A stretch of DNA of 64,000 nt from assembly GCA_039182735.1 (NCBI GenBank), contig JBCDCB010000010.1, forward strand, positions 1-64,000, read 5' to 3'. The notes under the pieces were generated by a model. The model was not told the DNA's origin, ran no database searches, and saw only the letters and a program-made list of their open reading frames with translations. Made by a program: the position numbers and the translations under genes. The stretch comes from JBCDCB01 sp039182735. Its GTDB lineage: Bacteria; Planctomycetota; Phycisphaerae; Phycisphaerales; UBA1924. Every line of letters begins with the position of its first letter. Position 1 is the first letter of the stretch. Shown piece after piece: positions 18,180 to 25,965 of this stretch.

Positions 18180-18985
18180 GTCTGGGCGGATTCGACTCTT
18201 CATGTGGTTGATGCAGGCCACACGGGCACGCGGCCGAGCAAGGCCTCAACGCCCCGTGTCAGCCGGCATGAGCCGCGAAGCGAGCACACGGACGCCCGGG
18301 GGAAACCCCGGGGACAACAGCAGACGCCCTCTCCTCGGAGGGTGGCGCGATTGTGGCGCCGTGTCGGGAGTGGGCACCCGGCACGGCGCTTCCATCCCGG
18401 ACCGACTGCCACACACGCCCGGCATGCCCGGGTGACAACCTCAGCGTCCCGGCGCGCGTGGGCACGCGCCGAGGCGCTTTCCAACACGTCTCTCTCCCTC
18501 TCAGCCGATCTCTCTCCCGCTTCGTGAGGATTTGTTTGCGGGAATCCGCACGCGGGCGCGCCGGAACCGCTCGCGTGCGGCTTGTTCAGTCAGAAGAAGA
18601 AGGACTCGTCCGCACCAGGCGCCAAGACCGGGCCAGCGGGCGGCGTGCACCCGAACGGGTCACGCGGAGCGGTGACGAACCACTGTTCTCCCGAGGTCGT
18701 CGGCGAAAGCCGGCGGGCTCACGACGGGCGCGCCGGACCATCGACCGGCGCGTCCGTTGGTTTTTGCAAGTGCTCTGACGAGCCGCGACTCTGCGCCGAG
18801 TCGGTGTGGCACTGGCCCCTCGTGAGCCAGTGCTCTCTTGCGGGCGTTGTGCGAACCACTACTGGGCAAGCCAGCGGTGCCACACTCAGGTGAGTCTGGT
18901 GCCACGATGCACCGCATCGCGGTGCGTCGTGCGTATCCTCGGAAACACGTGCACGACGTGGCTTCGCCGCGTCGTGGCACCACGG
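18180..18985 (+). ncRNA. Candidate structured RNA region, no credible gene
   Basis: The 887 bp between the zinc-ribbon operon and pilZ hold no convincing ORF but many strong hairpins. Examples are CCCGGGG-GAAA-CCCCGGG (18295-18312), GCGCGT/ACGCGC (18454-18469), CCGCACGCG/CGCGTGCGG (18546-18580), a GAAA-capped hairpin near 18700, a 13-bp stem with U-rich tail (18724-18766), CGACTC/GAGTCG (18786-18803), GCACTGGC/GCCAGTGC (18809-18833), a 12-bp stem (18904-18930) and GTG-CACGACG/CGTCGTG-G-CAC (18949-18980). GGTGCCAC/GTGGCACC recurs. It resembles a large noncoding RNA or hairpin-repeat block; strand and ends are uncertain. I see none of the conserved cores of RNase P, tmRNA or SRP RNA. Confidence 0.3.
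18724..18766 (+). terminator. Strong intrinsic terminator inside the gene-free region
   Basis: ACGGGCGCGCCGG (18724-18736) pairs with CCGGCGCGTCCGT (18745-18757), 13 pairs with one G-T. TGGTTTTTG follows. No protein gene on the plus strand ends nearby, so it may end a noncoding transcript. Confidence 0.6.
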
Positions 18986-18989
18986 AGGT

Positions 18990-19388
18990 TCACGCCGCGC
19001 GCCGGTCCTCGTCGAGGCACGAGCCGCGTGCGAGCAGGTTGAGCTGGGCACGGGCTTCGCTGGGCAGGTCCACGAACTCGATGCCGTACTCGATCCGCCG
19101 GGGCCCGAGGGACCGCGTCCATGCGATCCGCGCGGGGACGGCGAAGTGTCCGAGCGGGGCGTGCACCGTCAGGTCGAAGGTCTCTCCCTCCTCCCGAACC
19201 TGGATGCCGCGCGCGAAGACGCGCATGCCGTCGCTCGACACATCGAGGACACGCCCGAGCCCGCACGACACCGCGCCGAGTTCGATCCGCGACGAGCACC
19301 TCCCGTTGCGCTCGTCGGCGAGGTCGGGGCGCTGGATGACACGCGTGTCGTCCAGCCCGTGATCGGTCGCCGAGTCGTGTGCGTCCAT
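18990..19388 (-). CDS. PilZ-domain protein, probable c-di-GMP receptor
   Basis: 132 residues, essentially a single PilZ barrel. Both c-di-GMP motifs are visible: RxxxR as Arg30-CSS-Arg34, and D/NxSxxG as DVSSDG (Asp49, Ser51, Gly54). The C-terminal end (EYGIEFVDLPSEARAQL) is typical of the family. There is no fused output domain, so it would act by binding a partner protein. Hairpins beyond its stop (18949-18980 and 18904-18930) could limit read-through on the minus strand. No diguanylate cyclase lies in the window. Confidence 0.85.
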   Translation of the reverse strand: MDAHDSATDHGLDDTRVIQRPDLADERNGRCSSRIELGAVSCGLGRVLDVSSDGMRVFARGIQVREEGETFDLTVHAPLGHFAVPARIAWTRSLGPRRIEYGIEFVDLPSEARAQLNLLARGSCLDEDRRAA

Positions 19389-19452
19389 GAAGGGGCTATC
19401 GGTCGCCGGCGAGGGGGAATTCAGCGCGAGTCGTCGATCGGCGATCGATCGC

Positions 19453-19764
19453 TCACGAGCGCTCGCGGAGCACTCGCCGGGCCTCCCACACGGTTCGGTA
19501 GGTCGCCAGCCAGGCGTCCACGCGCTTGAGCCCCGCGGATTGCAGGTAATAGCGCCGCTCGCGCCCGCTGGCCTTCACGCGCACGAGCCCGGCCTGTTCC
19601 AGCATACGCAGGTGCTTCACGATCGTCGGGCGGGCGGCGTCGTAGTCCGCCGCGATGTCCGTCGCCCGGCGCGGTCCCGCGGCCAGCCCGTCCAGGATGT
19701 CCCGGCGCGTCCCGTCCGCGATCGCTTTGAACACCAGCTCGTTGAGCGTGAATCGTGTAGCCAT
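19453..19764 (-). CDS. ArsR-family winged-helix transcriptional regulator
   Basis: 103 residues forming one winged helix (FKAIADGTRRDILDGLAAGP, ADYDAARPTIVKHLRMLEQAGLV, then RERRYYL wing). None of the usual metal-binding cysteines is present, so it belongs to the non-metal ArsR group, like SdpR and related regulators. I chose ATG 19764, preceded by GGAG at a short spacing; the upstream ATG lacks support. The start codon lies inside a perfect 12-bp palindrome, suggesting autorepression. It is divergent from atpD, 115 bp away. Confidence 0.85.
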   Translation of the reverse strand: MATRFTLNELVFKAIADGTRRDILDGLAAGPRRATDIAADYDAARPTIVKHLRMLEQAGLVRVKASGRERRYYLQSAGLKRVDAWLATYRTVWEARRVLRERS

Positions 19765-19770
19765 ATGGCT
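19759..19770. promoter_or_regulatory. Possible operator over the arsR-type start codon
   Basis: AGCCATATGGCT is a perfect 12-bp palindrome that contains the ATG of the regulator gene. ArsR-family proteins often bind such dyads at their own promoters. A TATCAT box lies just upstream on the minus strand. Confidence 0.35.
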
Positions 19771-19879
19771 CCATGATATGTGCGCGCATCGGCCTGTCAT
19801 CGCGGCCTTTTGCGGACTATCCTCGTCTCCATGCTCGCGCCGGTGCGCGGGCTCCGCACGACTTCAACGAGGATTCGCC

Positions 19880-21322
19880 ATGCCCACCAACGGTGTGATC
19901 ACGCAGGTGATCGGCTCGACCTTCGACGCCCAGTTCCCCGAAGACCAGCTCCCCGACATCTATAACGCCGTCACGGTCAACACCGAGACCAAAGCCGGGC
20001 ACCTCAGCCTGACCGGCGAGGTCCAGAAGCACCTCGGCGGCGGTCGCGTCCGCTGCGTCGCGCTGGGCTCCACCGACGGTCTTACCCGCGGCACCGAGTG
20101 CACCGACACTGGGCAGCCCGTGGCCGTGCCCGTCGGTGAGAAGGTGCTCGGGCGCGTCTTCGACCTGCTTGGCAACCCCATCGACAACGAGCCCGCCCCC
20201 GAGGGCGCGCCGACGCGTCCGTTTCACGCCGCCCCCCCCGAGGTCGAGAACCTCAACCCCCAGGCCGGGGTCCTGGCCACGGGCCGCGAGGTCGTCGACC
20301 GGCTCTGCGCCGTCGTCCGAGGCGGCAAGATCGGCCTCTTCGGCGGCGCCGGCGTCGGGAAGACCGTCATCATCCAGGAGATGATCGCGCGCGTCGCCCG
20401 TGAGTTCGGCGGATACTCCGTCTTCTGCGGCGTCGGCGAACGCACCCGCGAAGGCAACGACCTCTGGCTCGAAATGGCCGAGGCTGAGTTCACCGACGAG
20501 TCCGGCAACAAGTCTCGCGTGCTTGACAAGGTCGCCATGGTCTTCGGGCAGATGAACGAGCCCCCCGGCGCGCGCCTCCGCGTCGCGCTCTCGGGCCTCA
20601 CCATGGCCGAGCAGTTCCGCGATGAGTCCGGCAAAGAGACCATGATCTTCGTGGACAACGTCTTCCGCTTCACTCAGGCGGGTTCGGAAGTGTCGGCGCT
20701 GCTCGGTCGCATGCCCTCGGCGGTGGGCTACCAGCCGACGCTTTCCACCGAGATGGGCGAACTGCAGGAGCGCATCACCTCGACCAGCAAGGGCGCGATC
20801 ACTTCGGTGCAGGCCATCTACGTGCCCGCCGACGACCTGACCGACCCCGCGCCGGCCACGGCCTTCAGCCACCTCGACGCCTTCGTCGTGCTCGCGCGCG
20901 GCATCGCCGAGAAGGGCATCTACCCCGCGGTCGATCCCCTCTCATCCACCTCGCGAATCCTCGACCCCGCCATCCTCGGGCAGCGCCACTACGACGTGTC
21001 GCGCCGCGTGCAGGTCATCCTGCAGCGCTACAAGGACCTGCAGGACATCATCGCCATCCTCGGCGTCGATGAGCTCTCCGAAGAGGACAAGGCCATCGTC
21101 GGGCGCGCCCGCAAGATCGAACGCTTCCTCTCGCAGCCCTTCTACGTCGCCGAGCAGTTCACCGGCTTCCCCGGCATCTACACCACGCTCGAAGACACGA
21201 TCGACTCCTTCGAGCGCCTCTGCGACGGCGAGGGCGACGATCTGCCCGAGTCGGCCTTCATGTACGTCGGCACGCTCGACGACGCCAAGGCCAAGGCCGA
21301 GAAGATGGCCGCCAGCGCGTAA
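19880..21322 (+). CDS. atpD: F1 ATP synthase beta subunit, solitary gene
   Basis: 480 residues, full length. It is the catalytic subunit of the membrane ATP synthase. The Walker A motif GGAGVGKT is at 155-162, the catalytic GERTREGNDL follows, and FRFTQAGSEVSALLGRMPSAVGYQPTL is intact. GAGG lies seven bases before ATG 19880. It stands alone: none of atpA, atpG, atpC or the Fo genes is beside it, unlike the usual atpAGDC order. An efficient terminator follows at 21402. It is most likely the genome's F1 beta subunit moved away from the others, but a second copy elsewhere cannot be excluded. Confidence 0.95.
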   Translation: MPTNGVITQVIGSTFDAQFPEDQLPDIYNAVTVNTETKAGHLSLTGEVQKHLGGGRVRCVALGSTDGLTRGTECTDTGQPVAVPVGEKVLGRVFDLLGNPIDNEPAPEGAPTRPFHAAPPEVENLNPQAGVLATGREVVDRLCAVVRGGKIGLFGGAGVGKTVIIQEMIARVAREFGGYSVFCGVGERTREGNDLWLEMAEAEFTDESGNKSRVLDKVAMVFGQMNEPPGARLRVALSGLTMAEQFRDESGKETMIFVDNVFRFTQAGSEVSALLGRMPSAVGYQPTLSTEMGELQERITSTSKGAITSVQAIYVPADDLTDPAPATAFSHLDAFVVLARGIAEKGIYPAVDPLSSTSRILDPAILGQRHYDVSRRVQVILQRYKDLQDIIAILGVDELSEEDKAIVGRARKIERFLSQPFYVAEQFTGFPGIYTTLEDTIDSFERLCDGEGDDLPESAFMYVGTLDDAKAKAEKMAASA

Positions 21323-21332
21323 GCGGCTGTGC

Positions 21333-21378
21333 TCCCTCGCCCCGCTTGCGGGGAAGGGGCCGGCGTGAGGGGCTCCCT
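21333..21378. repeat. Dispersed-repeat-like motif CCCTCGCCCCGC...GAGGGGC
   Basis: The stretch CCCTCGCCCCGCTTGCGGGG, followed by AAGGGGCCGG and GTGAGGGGC, resembles the imperfect inverted motif scattered between genes in many high-GC genomes. CCCCGC-TT-GCGGGG can fold. Only one copy is present here, so the repeat status is recalled rather than shown. Confidence 0.35.
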
Positions 21379-21401
21379 CTCTCGACGACTTCATCACGAT
21401 G

Positions 21402-21432
21402 AACGCCCCGGGAAACCGGGGCGTTTTCTTTT
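21402..21432 (+). terminator. Strong intrinsic terminator after atpD
   Basis: AACGCCCCGG (21402-21411) and CCGGGGCGTT (21416-21425) form a perfect stem with a GAAA tetraloop. It runs into TTTTCTTTT. Confidence 0.9.
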
Positions 21433-21497
21433 GCGCTTGAATCGCCCCGTTCTCCGGGTACGTTCTTGGTGGAGCAGGGGGCCTGGAGAGAGCCAGC

Positions 21498-22790
21498 ATG
21501 AAAGCCGAGTTCATCGCGTTCGCGGGTGCGATCGGTGCGGCCGTGGCCACCGCCTCGGCGGGCGTCTCGTCCACGCTGCCCTTCGACGTGCTGCTGACCG
21601 ATAACCAGCAGTTGCCGGGGCTGGGTCAACTCGAGCGCGTCTTCAACGCCTCGATCAACGACGCCGGTGAGTGGGCCGCGGAATCGCGTATCGATCTCGG
21701 CGGCGGGCCGGACGCCTTCCCGATCATCGGCCCGGGCGGTCTGACCAACACCCCGCTCGGCGTGCTGAGCAACCCCGCGCTGCAAACCGCCGGCGCGCCC
21801 GCGCTCCTCGGGATCGGGCAAGACGGCTCGGTCTTCACACGCGTGGATCTCCAGCCCATCGGCGAGACCAACCCCGAAGCAGGGCTCACCTCATGGGTCT
21901 TTGAGGACCTCTCGCCCGTCGCGAACTCGTCGCAGTCCTTCAACGATCGCGGCGAGACCTTTACCTACCGCTTCTTCGCCGAGCAGAGCGCAACGAACGG
22001 CAACGGCACGTTCATCTTCAACTCATTGCTCGATGGACCCGGACCCGAAGACACGGAAGCGCTCGTCCTCCGCGAGCCCGGCGCGAGCGACCGCATCCTC
22101 GTTGCCGCGGGCGATGGGCTCCCGGGCGTCGGCACTGTGACGATCCCATTCCTGGCGGCAACGCCGAGCAGGCCGTCGTTCAACGACGCCGGCACCTGGG
22201 CCGCGCCGGTCAGCTTCCGGCGCGAGGACAACAGCAACGGACGCGCGCTCCTCGTCGATGGTCAGCCCGTTGCCTTCACCGGCATGGACCCGGCGCCGAC
22301 GAGCGACGGGCGATCGATCGTGGGCGTCGCCGAGCCGCTCGCGTCAATCAACGATGCCGCGCAGCTCGGGTATGTCGCCGAACTCGCCGGCGCTGCCCGC
22401 GGCGACACCATCGACGCCATCATGCTCGACAGCACGCCCATCCTCGCCGAAGGCGGCATCGCGCAACTCGTCGATGGCACCACGCTCGATGTCTCGCGCC
22501 TGCTCGTCTCCAACCTCTTCACGCTGCCGAGCGGCGACGTGCTCTGGTCGGGCGAGATCCGCGACGACGACGGCCCCTTCATCGGCGGGCTCTTCCTCAA
22601 CGATCAACAGGTCGTCGGCGAACTCGTGAACCTCTACGACGTGAGCGACAGCGGCGAGTGGGCGATCATCTCGACGGTGAACGCGTCCTTCTCGTTCGAT
22701 GAGCTCGTGCGCGTGCGCATCCCAGCGCCGGGTGCGCTGCCGCTGCTCGCCGCGGGCGCGGTGTTCGGTGCGCGACGGCGTCGCTCGTGA
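21498..22790 (+). CDS. Exported protein of unknown function with C-terminal IPAPGA-type sorting tail
   Basis: 430 residues. A signal peptide (AFAGAIGAAVATASAG) is followed by a repetitive beta-rich body that contains SINDAGEWAAESR-like segments several times (SFNDRGETFTY, SFNDAGTWAAPV, SINDAAQLGYV, DVSDSGEWAI). These look like repeating blades with an S/D-x-N/S-D-x-G core. The end reads IPAPGALPLLAAGAV then FGARRRRS: a proline-glycine motif, a short membrane helix and an arginine cluster, as in PEP-CTERM-like exosortase substrates. GGAG precedes ATG 21498. It is probably surface-exposed. Confidence 0.7.
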   Translation: MKAEFIAFAGAIGAAVATASAGVSSTLPFDVLLTDNQQLPGLGQLERVFNASINDAGEWAAESRIDLGGGPDAFPIIGPGGLTNTPLGVLSNPALQTAGAPALLGIGQDGSVFTRVDLQPIGETNPEAGLTSWVFEDLSPVANSSQSFNDRGETFTYRFFAEQSATNGNGTFIFNSLLDGPGPEDTEALVLREPGASDRILVAAGDGLPGVGTVTIPFLAATPSRPSFNDAGTWAAPVSFRREDNSNGRALLVDGQPVAFTGMDPAPTSDGRSIVGVAEPLASINDAAQLGYVAELAGAARGDTIDAIMLDSTPILAEGGIAQLVDGTTLDVSRLLVSNLFTLPSGDVLWSGEIRDDDGPFIGGLFLNDQQVVGELVNLYDVSDSGEWAIISTVNASFSFDELVRVRIPAPGALPLLAAGAVFGARRRRS

Positions 22791-22797
22791 CGCGTCA

Positions 22798-22809
22798 TAT
22801 ACTCTTGTT
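22798..22809 (+). promoter_or_regulatory. Leaderless-type -10 box TATACT
   Basis: TATACT (22798-22803) is followed by six bases and ATG 22810. No ribosome site is present, and the box starts eight bases after the previous stop codon. Confidence 0.65.
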
Positions 22810-23592
22810 ATGAGCGAGCCCGCCCCGACGCCGCTGCGACCGATCTTCGGCTTCTCGCGCCTCGGATACGCGCTGCTCGCGATCGCGATCGTGCTCGCCG
22901 GCGTGTTCGCGTGGGTGCGCGTCTACGACATCGATGTGAGCATGCTTTACTTGCGCCCGATCGCGGAGCGAGCAGGCTTCGATGTGCTCGATGACGTCTT
23001 GGGTTCTGTCATCTTGCCGCTCTCGAGTGCTCCCCCCGCGTTGTTCATTGACGGTCGCGATGGTGTGCTCGGCGGTGGCATTGGTTTCAGCATGAATCAC
23101 GTGATCGTGATCCTCATCGCGTGGCACATCAGCGCTCGCCCGTGGAAACCGCGCCTTGCAGCGCTGCTCGCCGTCTGGGGTCTCGTTTCACCGTTGGGGC
23201 TCTGGGCAGTCAACGAAGAGGGGTACTTCGCGGTTCGCGAAGCCTTCGGTTCCGGCTCGATCCAACTGCTCGCGTTTCAGTTTGCGATGCCGTTCTTGGT
23301 TTTGCTTCTGCTGTGCCTCGTCGTTCGCGAAGTCACCCAGTCACGCTTCGTCCGTCAGCAGGCGTACTTTTATGCGGTGGTGGGGTTCGCGCTCACTGCC
23401 TCGTTTTCGTGGCAGATCTGGCAATGGAGCGCAAGCCGAGGGGGCCCCTGGACCGACCAGTTCACCGACTTCTTTGGGATCATTTCTCGTTGGACGTGGA
23501 TCGCCCAGTGGTGGATGCCCGCCTTTGCGATCACGGCGCTGGCATGCGGGATCGCCGATCGCTGGCGCAGCCGCCGACACGCACTCGCCTGA
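22810..23592 (+). CDS. Multi-pass membrane protein of unknown function
   Basis: 260 residues with about five hydrophobic segments (LGYALLAIAIVLAGVFAW, IGFSMNHVIVILIAWHI, LAALLAVWGLVSPLGLWAV, LLAFQFAMPFLVLLLLC, MPAFAITALACGIA). No catalytic motif or known domain is apparent. The final tail is basic. Its own leaderless-type promoter lies in the 19-bp gap after the upstream gene, so it is probably transcribed separately. I cannot assign a role. Confidence 0.65.
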   Translation: MSEPAPTPLRPIFGFSRLGYALLAIAIVLAGVFAWVRVYDIDVSMLYLRPIAERAGFDVLDDVLGSVILPLSSAPPALFIDGRDGVLGGGIGFSMNHVIVILIAWHISARPWKPRLAALLAVWGLVSPLGLWAVNEEGYFAVREAFGSGSIQLLAFQFAMPFLVLLLLCLVVREVTQSRFVRQQAYFYAVVGFALTASFSWQIWQWSASRGGPWTDQFTDFFGIISRWTWIAQWWMPAFAITALACGIADRWRSRRHALA

Positions 23593-23765
23593 CCGTCCCC
23601 ACGCGGCCCGACGCGTCCGAACGGTCTTGATCGCCCGTTTTTTCTGGACCTTCGCGTTCCCGTGCGCATGTTGAACATGGCGAGACGCCTCGATCCGCTT
23701 GGGAGGGCGGCGTGCGTCTCGCTCGGGAACCGACGCGCCCGCGCGTCGCAAGGGAGGAAACCGTC

Positions 23766-24611
23766 ATGCCCACGCCCCGTGGACTCTTCATCGCGTGCGC
23801 GATCGGTGCGCTGACGAGCGCGACCGTCGCCGGCACGATGCAGCCGCGCGTCGCCATCGTTGCCGCATCGACCATCACCGCCGATGCGCAGAACGACCCG
23901 CGCTTCACCGATCCGCGCGACAAGATCATGAGCACCGGGCTCTTCTCCGGCGTGGACATCATCAGCGTGTCGAACGCCGGTGATTCCGTCGGCACGCCCA
24001 GCCTCGGCGACCTGCAGCAGTACGACGCCGTCATCACGTGGAGCAACTTCTCGTATGACGATCCCGTCGCGATGGGCAACGTCCTCGCCGACTACGTCGA
24101 TGCGGGCGGCGGTGTCGTCGTCGGGCTCTTCGCCAACACCTCGCCCAACAGCGGGCGATTCCTCGAAGGGCGCTGGAACGATCCGGGCAGCGAGTACCTC
24201 GCCATCCCGCAGAACGGCGGCTTCACCGTCGGCACCACCGCCACGCTCGTCGATATCCCGAGCCACCCGATCTTCGACGGCGTCAACTCCTTCATCAACG
24301 ACGTCGGCATCGGGATGAACGGTCCCTTCGGCGCGTGGCGCCCAACCAACACCAATCTCACGCCGGGCTCCACGCTCATCGCGCAATACGACGACGGCAA
24401 AACGCTCGCCGCCCTCGCGCCCAACCCCAAGGTCGTCGAACTGGGCTTCCACCCCGTCTCCGATGTCGTCAACGACGGCTACTGGAACTCCGGCTCCGAC
24501 GGCGCGCTCATCATGGGCAACGCGCTGCTCTTCGCCGCGAACATCCCGGCGCCCGGCGCGATCGTGCTCTTCGCCGGCGCAGGCCTGACCACCGCGCGTC
24601 GCAGGCGCTGA
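23766..24611 (+). CDS. Exported protein with C-terminal IPAPGA-type sorting tail
   Basis: 281 residues with a signal peptide (GLFIACAIGALTSATVAG). The body is a single Rossmann-like fold reminiscent of ThuA/GATase-like 'dynamic range' domains: QPRVAIVAAS at the start, YDAVITWSNFSYDD and ADYVDAGGGVVVGLFAN in the middle. No catalytic triad is certain. The end reads NIPAPGAIVLFAGAG then LTTARRRR, the same proline-glycine, helix and arginine signal as in the protein at 21498-22790. GGAGG precedes ATG 23766. It is probably sorted to the cell surface; the ligand is unknown. Confidence 0.7.
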   Translation: MPTPRGLFIACAIGALTSATVAGTMQPRVAIVAASTITADAQNDPRFTDPRDKIMSTGLFSGVDIISVSNAGDSVGTPSLGDLQQYDAVITWSNFSYDDPVAMGNVLADYVDAGGGVVVGLFANTSPNSGRFLEGRWNDPGSEYLAIPQNGGFTVGTTATLVDIPSHPIFDGVNSFINDVGIGMNGPFGAWRPTNTNLTPGSTLIAQYDDGKTLAALAPNPKVVELGFHPVSDVVNDGYWNSGSDGALIMGNALLFAANIPAPGAIVLFAGAGLTTARRRR

Positions 24612-24640
24612 TCCGATCGATTCATGCTCGTGTTCTCAAC

Positions 24641-24670
24641 GAAGCCCGCGTCCGGAACGACGCGGGCTTC
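24641..24670. terminator. Perfect hairpin after the sorting-tail gene
   Basis: GAAGCCCGCGTC (24641-24652) pairs perfectly with GACGCGGGCTTC (24659-24670) around a six-base loop. There is no T tract, so it may act as a Rho-independent pause or an RNA-stability element. Confidence 0.5.
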
Positions 24671-24684
24671 TGCGTGCGCTCGCG

Positions 24685-24696
24685 TAGCATGCGCAC
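24685..24696 (+). promoter_or_regulatory. Leaderless-type -10 box TAGCAT
   Basis: TAGCAT (24685-24690) plus six bases leads directly to ATG 24697 of the DUF1569 gene. There is no ribosome site. Confidence 0.6.
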
Positions 24697-25209
24697 ATGA
24701 GCCAGTCCATCAACACCAAAGCCGTCACCGATCGACGCGATCTCACGTTCAACAGCCTCGCATGCGTCAGCGAGGATCTCGACAGGATCCAGGCCGCGCA
24801 CGATGCCCACACCCTGCGCACCGTCGGCAACTGGACACCGGGTCAGAATCTCTGGCACTGTGCTGAGGTGATCCGAGCGGCGATCGACGGCTTCCCGCCC
24901 GGCGCGAAACCGCCCTATCTCGTGCGCAAGGTCGTGCAGTTCTTGTTCAAGAAGAAGGCGATCCGGGGAGCGCCGCCGCCACCCGGGATCAGGATGCCCA
25001 AGGCGCTCGCGTCCTTCTTGCCGCCCGAGGACGTGCCGTTCGACGAGGGCATGTCCATGATCCGCGAGCAGATCGCGCGCGTCCGCGACGGAGGAGAACG
25101 TTTCACGGAGCCGTCACCACTCTTCGGCGAATTCACACACGAAGAGTGGGATCGCTTGCAGTCCGCACACTGTTCGATGCACTTCTCGTTCATCAAGCTC
25201 GACGGCTGA
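24697..25209 (+). CDS. DUF1569 (DinB-like four-helix) protein
   Basis: 170 residues with the DUF1569 pattern. RDLTFNSLACVSEDLDRI and NWTPGQNLWHCAEVIRAAID supply the first conserved His, and LFGEFTHEEWDRLQSAHCSMHFSFI supplies the C-terminal H-x3-H pair. These histidines usually hold a metal in DinB-superfamily proteins, which often act as thiol or nucleophile transferases. It is cytosolic, with no signal peptide. Translation seems leaderless (TAGCAT box). It is convergent with the AlkD-like gene, three bases apart. Confidence 0.75.
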   Translation: MSQSINTKAVTDRRDLTFNSLACVSEDLDRIQAAHDAHTLRTVGNWTPGQNLWHCAEVIRAAIDGFPPGAKPPYLVRKVVQFLFKKKAIRGAPPPPGIRMPKALASFLPPEDVPFDEGMSMIREQIARVRDGGERFTEPSPLFGEFTHEEWDRLQSAHCSMHFSFIKLDG

Positions 25210-25212
25210 CGC

Positions 25213-25962
25213 CTAACGCACGCTTCGCAGCGCGCGCCGGCAGATGCGATCCGTGCATTCCGAGTTGCTTTCTCTCGACCATCTCGCGCACACCTCCCGG
25301 ACCCAGTCGGGCTGGCTCTTCGAGGCGTCGTTGAGCCAGTTCGCGACCGAATCCTGCACGTACCGGGCGGCGTCGGCACGGCACGGTTCGAGCAGCGCGA
25401 TCGCCACCGATGGATCCTCCTTCAGCGCCTCGATGTGCGCCGACCAGACACCGCGCGGGCGCGTCGCCTCGATCGCGAAACGGCGCACCGACGACGAACG
25501 GTGTGTCACCCACGGCTCGAGCAAATCGATCGCGCCGATCGGATCCGCCACAATGTGTGCGCGGATCCCGAGCCACGCCCACTCGCGTACGCCGAAGTGG
25601 TGGTCGTCGGCGAGCGGACGCACACGCGTGAGCCGTGTCTTCAACGAAAGCCGCGGCGTGCGCCCGAGCACGTACGCAGCCCATCCACGCACCGTGTCCG
25701 ACCCGTGCGCTCGGCAGCGCGCGAAGGCTTCACCCGGACCGAGCGATTCGATCAACACCTCGGCGGCGTCTGCCATGCGCTTCGTAAAGGCGATCTCGGG
25801 CGCAACGCGCGCGTGCTGAACGCGATCAACCTCCGGGAACGCCGTGCCCATCAGAGAGCGGAAGTCCACCGCGAGCCCTTCCGCGAGATTGGCGCTCTCA
25901 CGCGTGCCGGCGTTCAAGCCACGCACGACCGCAGACGGGACTTCGGACGGACGCTTTGCCAT
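25213..25962 (-). CDS. DNA alkylation repeat (AlkC/AlkD-like) protein
   Basis: 249 residues built of HEAT-like helical pairs. Segments such as VREWAWLGIRAHI, SSSVRRFAIEATRPRGVWSAHIEALKEDPSVAIALLEPCR and ARYVQDSVANWLNDASKSQPDWV are characteristic of the DNA-alkylation-repeat family, which excises N3- and N7-alkylated bases by wrapping DNA without base flipping. It starts three bases after the phosphofructokinase stop, so it is probably cotranscribed with it. Why a DNA repair gene follows a glycolytic gene is unclear. Confidence 0.8.
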   Translation of the reverse strand: MAKRPSEVPSAVVRGLNAGTRESANLAEGLAVDFRSLMGTAFPEVDRVQHARVAPEIAFTKRMADAAEVLIESLGPGEAFARCRAHGSDTVRGWAAYVLGRTPRLSLKTRLTRVRPLADDHHFGVREWAWLGIRAHIVADPIGAIDLLEPWVTHRSSSVRRFAIEATRPRGVWSAHIEALKEDPSVAIALLEPCRADAARYVQDSVANWLNDASKSQPDWVREVCARWSRESNSECTDRICRRALRSVR

Positions 25963-25965
25963 GGC

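Noticed and set aside
18060..18527. Plus-strand open frame in the gene-free region
   Set aside because: It starts inside the zinc-ribbon gene on the other strand, lacks a ribosome site, and reads as low-complexity Arg/Ser/Pro.
18659..18720. Possible cobalamin or c-di-GMP riboswitch core (CCACTG, GAAA loop)
   Set aside because: The conserved neighbouring boxes of either class are missing, and no fitting gene lies downstream on that strand.
18582..18893. TTG-started frame of 103 codons reading FSQKKKDSSAPGAK
   Set aside because: No ribosome site, no family, and it crosses the terminator stem at 18724-18766. I favour noncoding structure.
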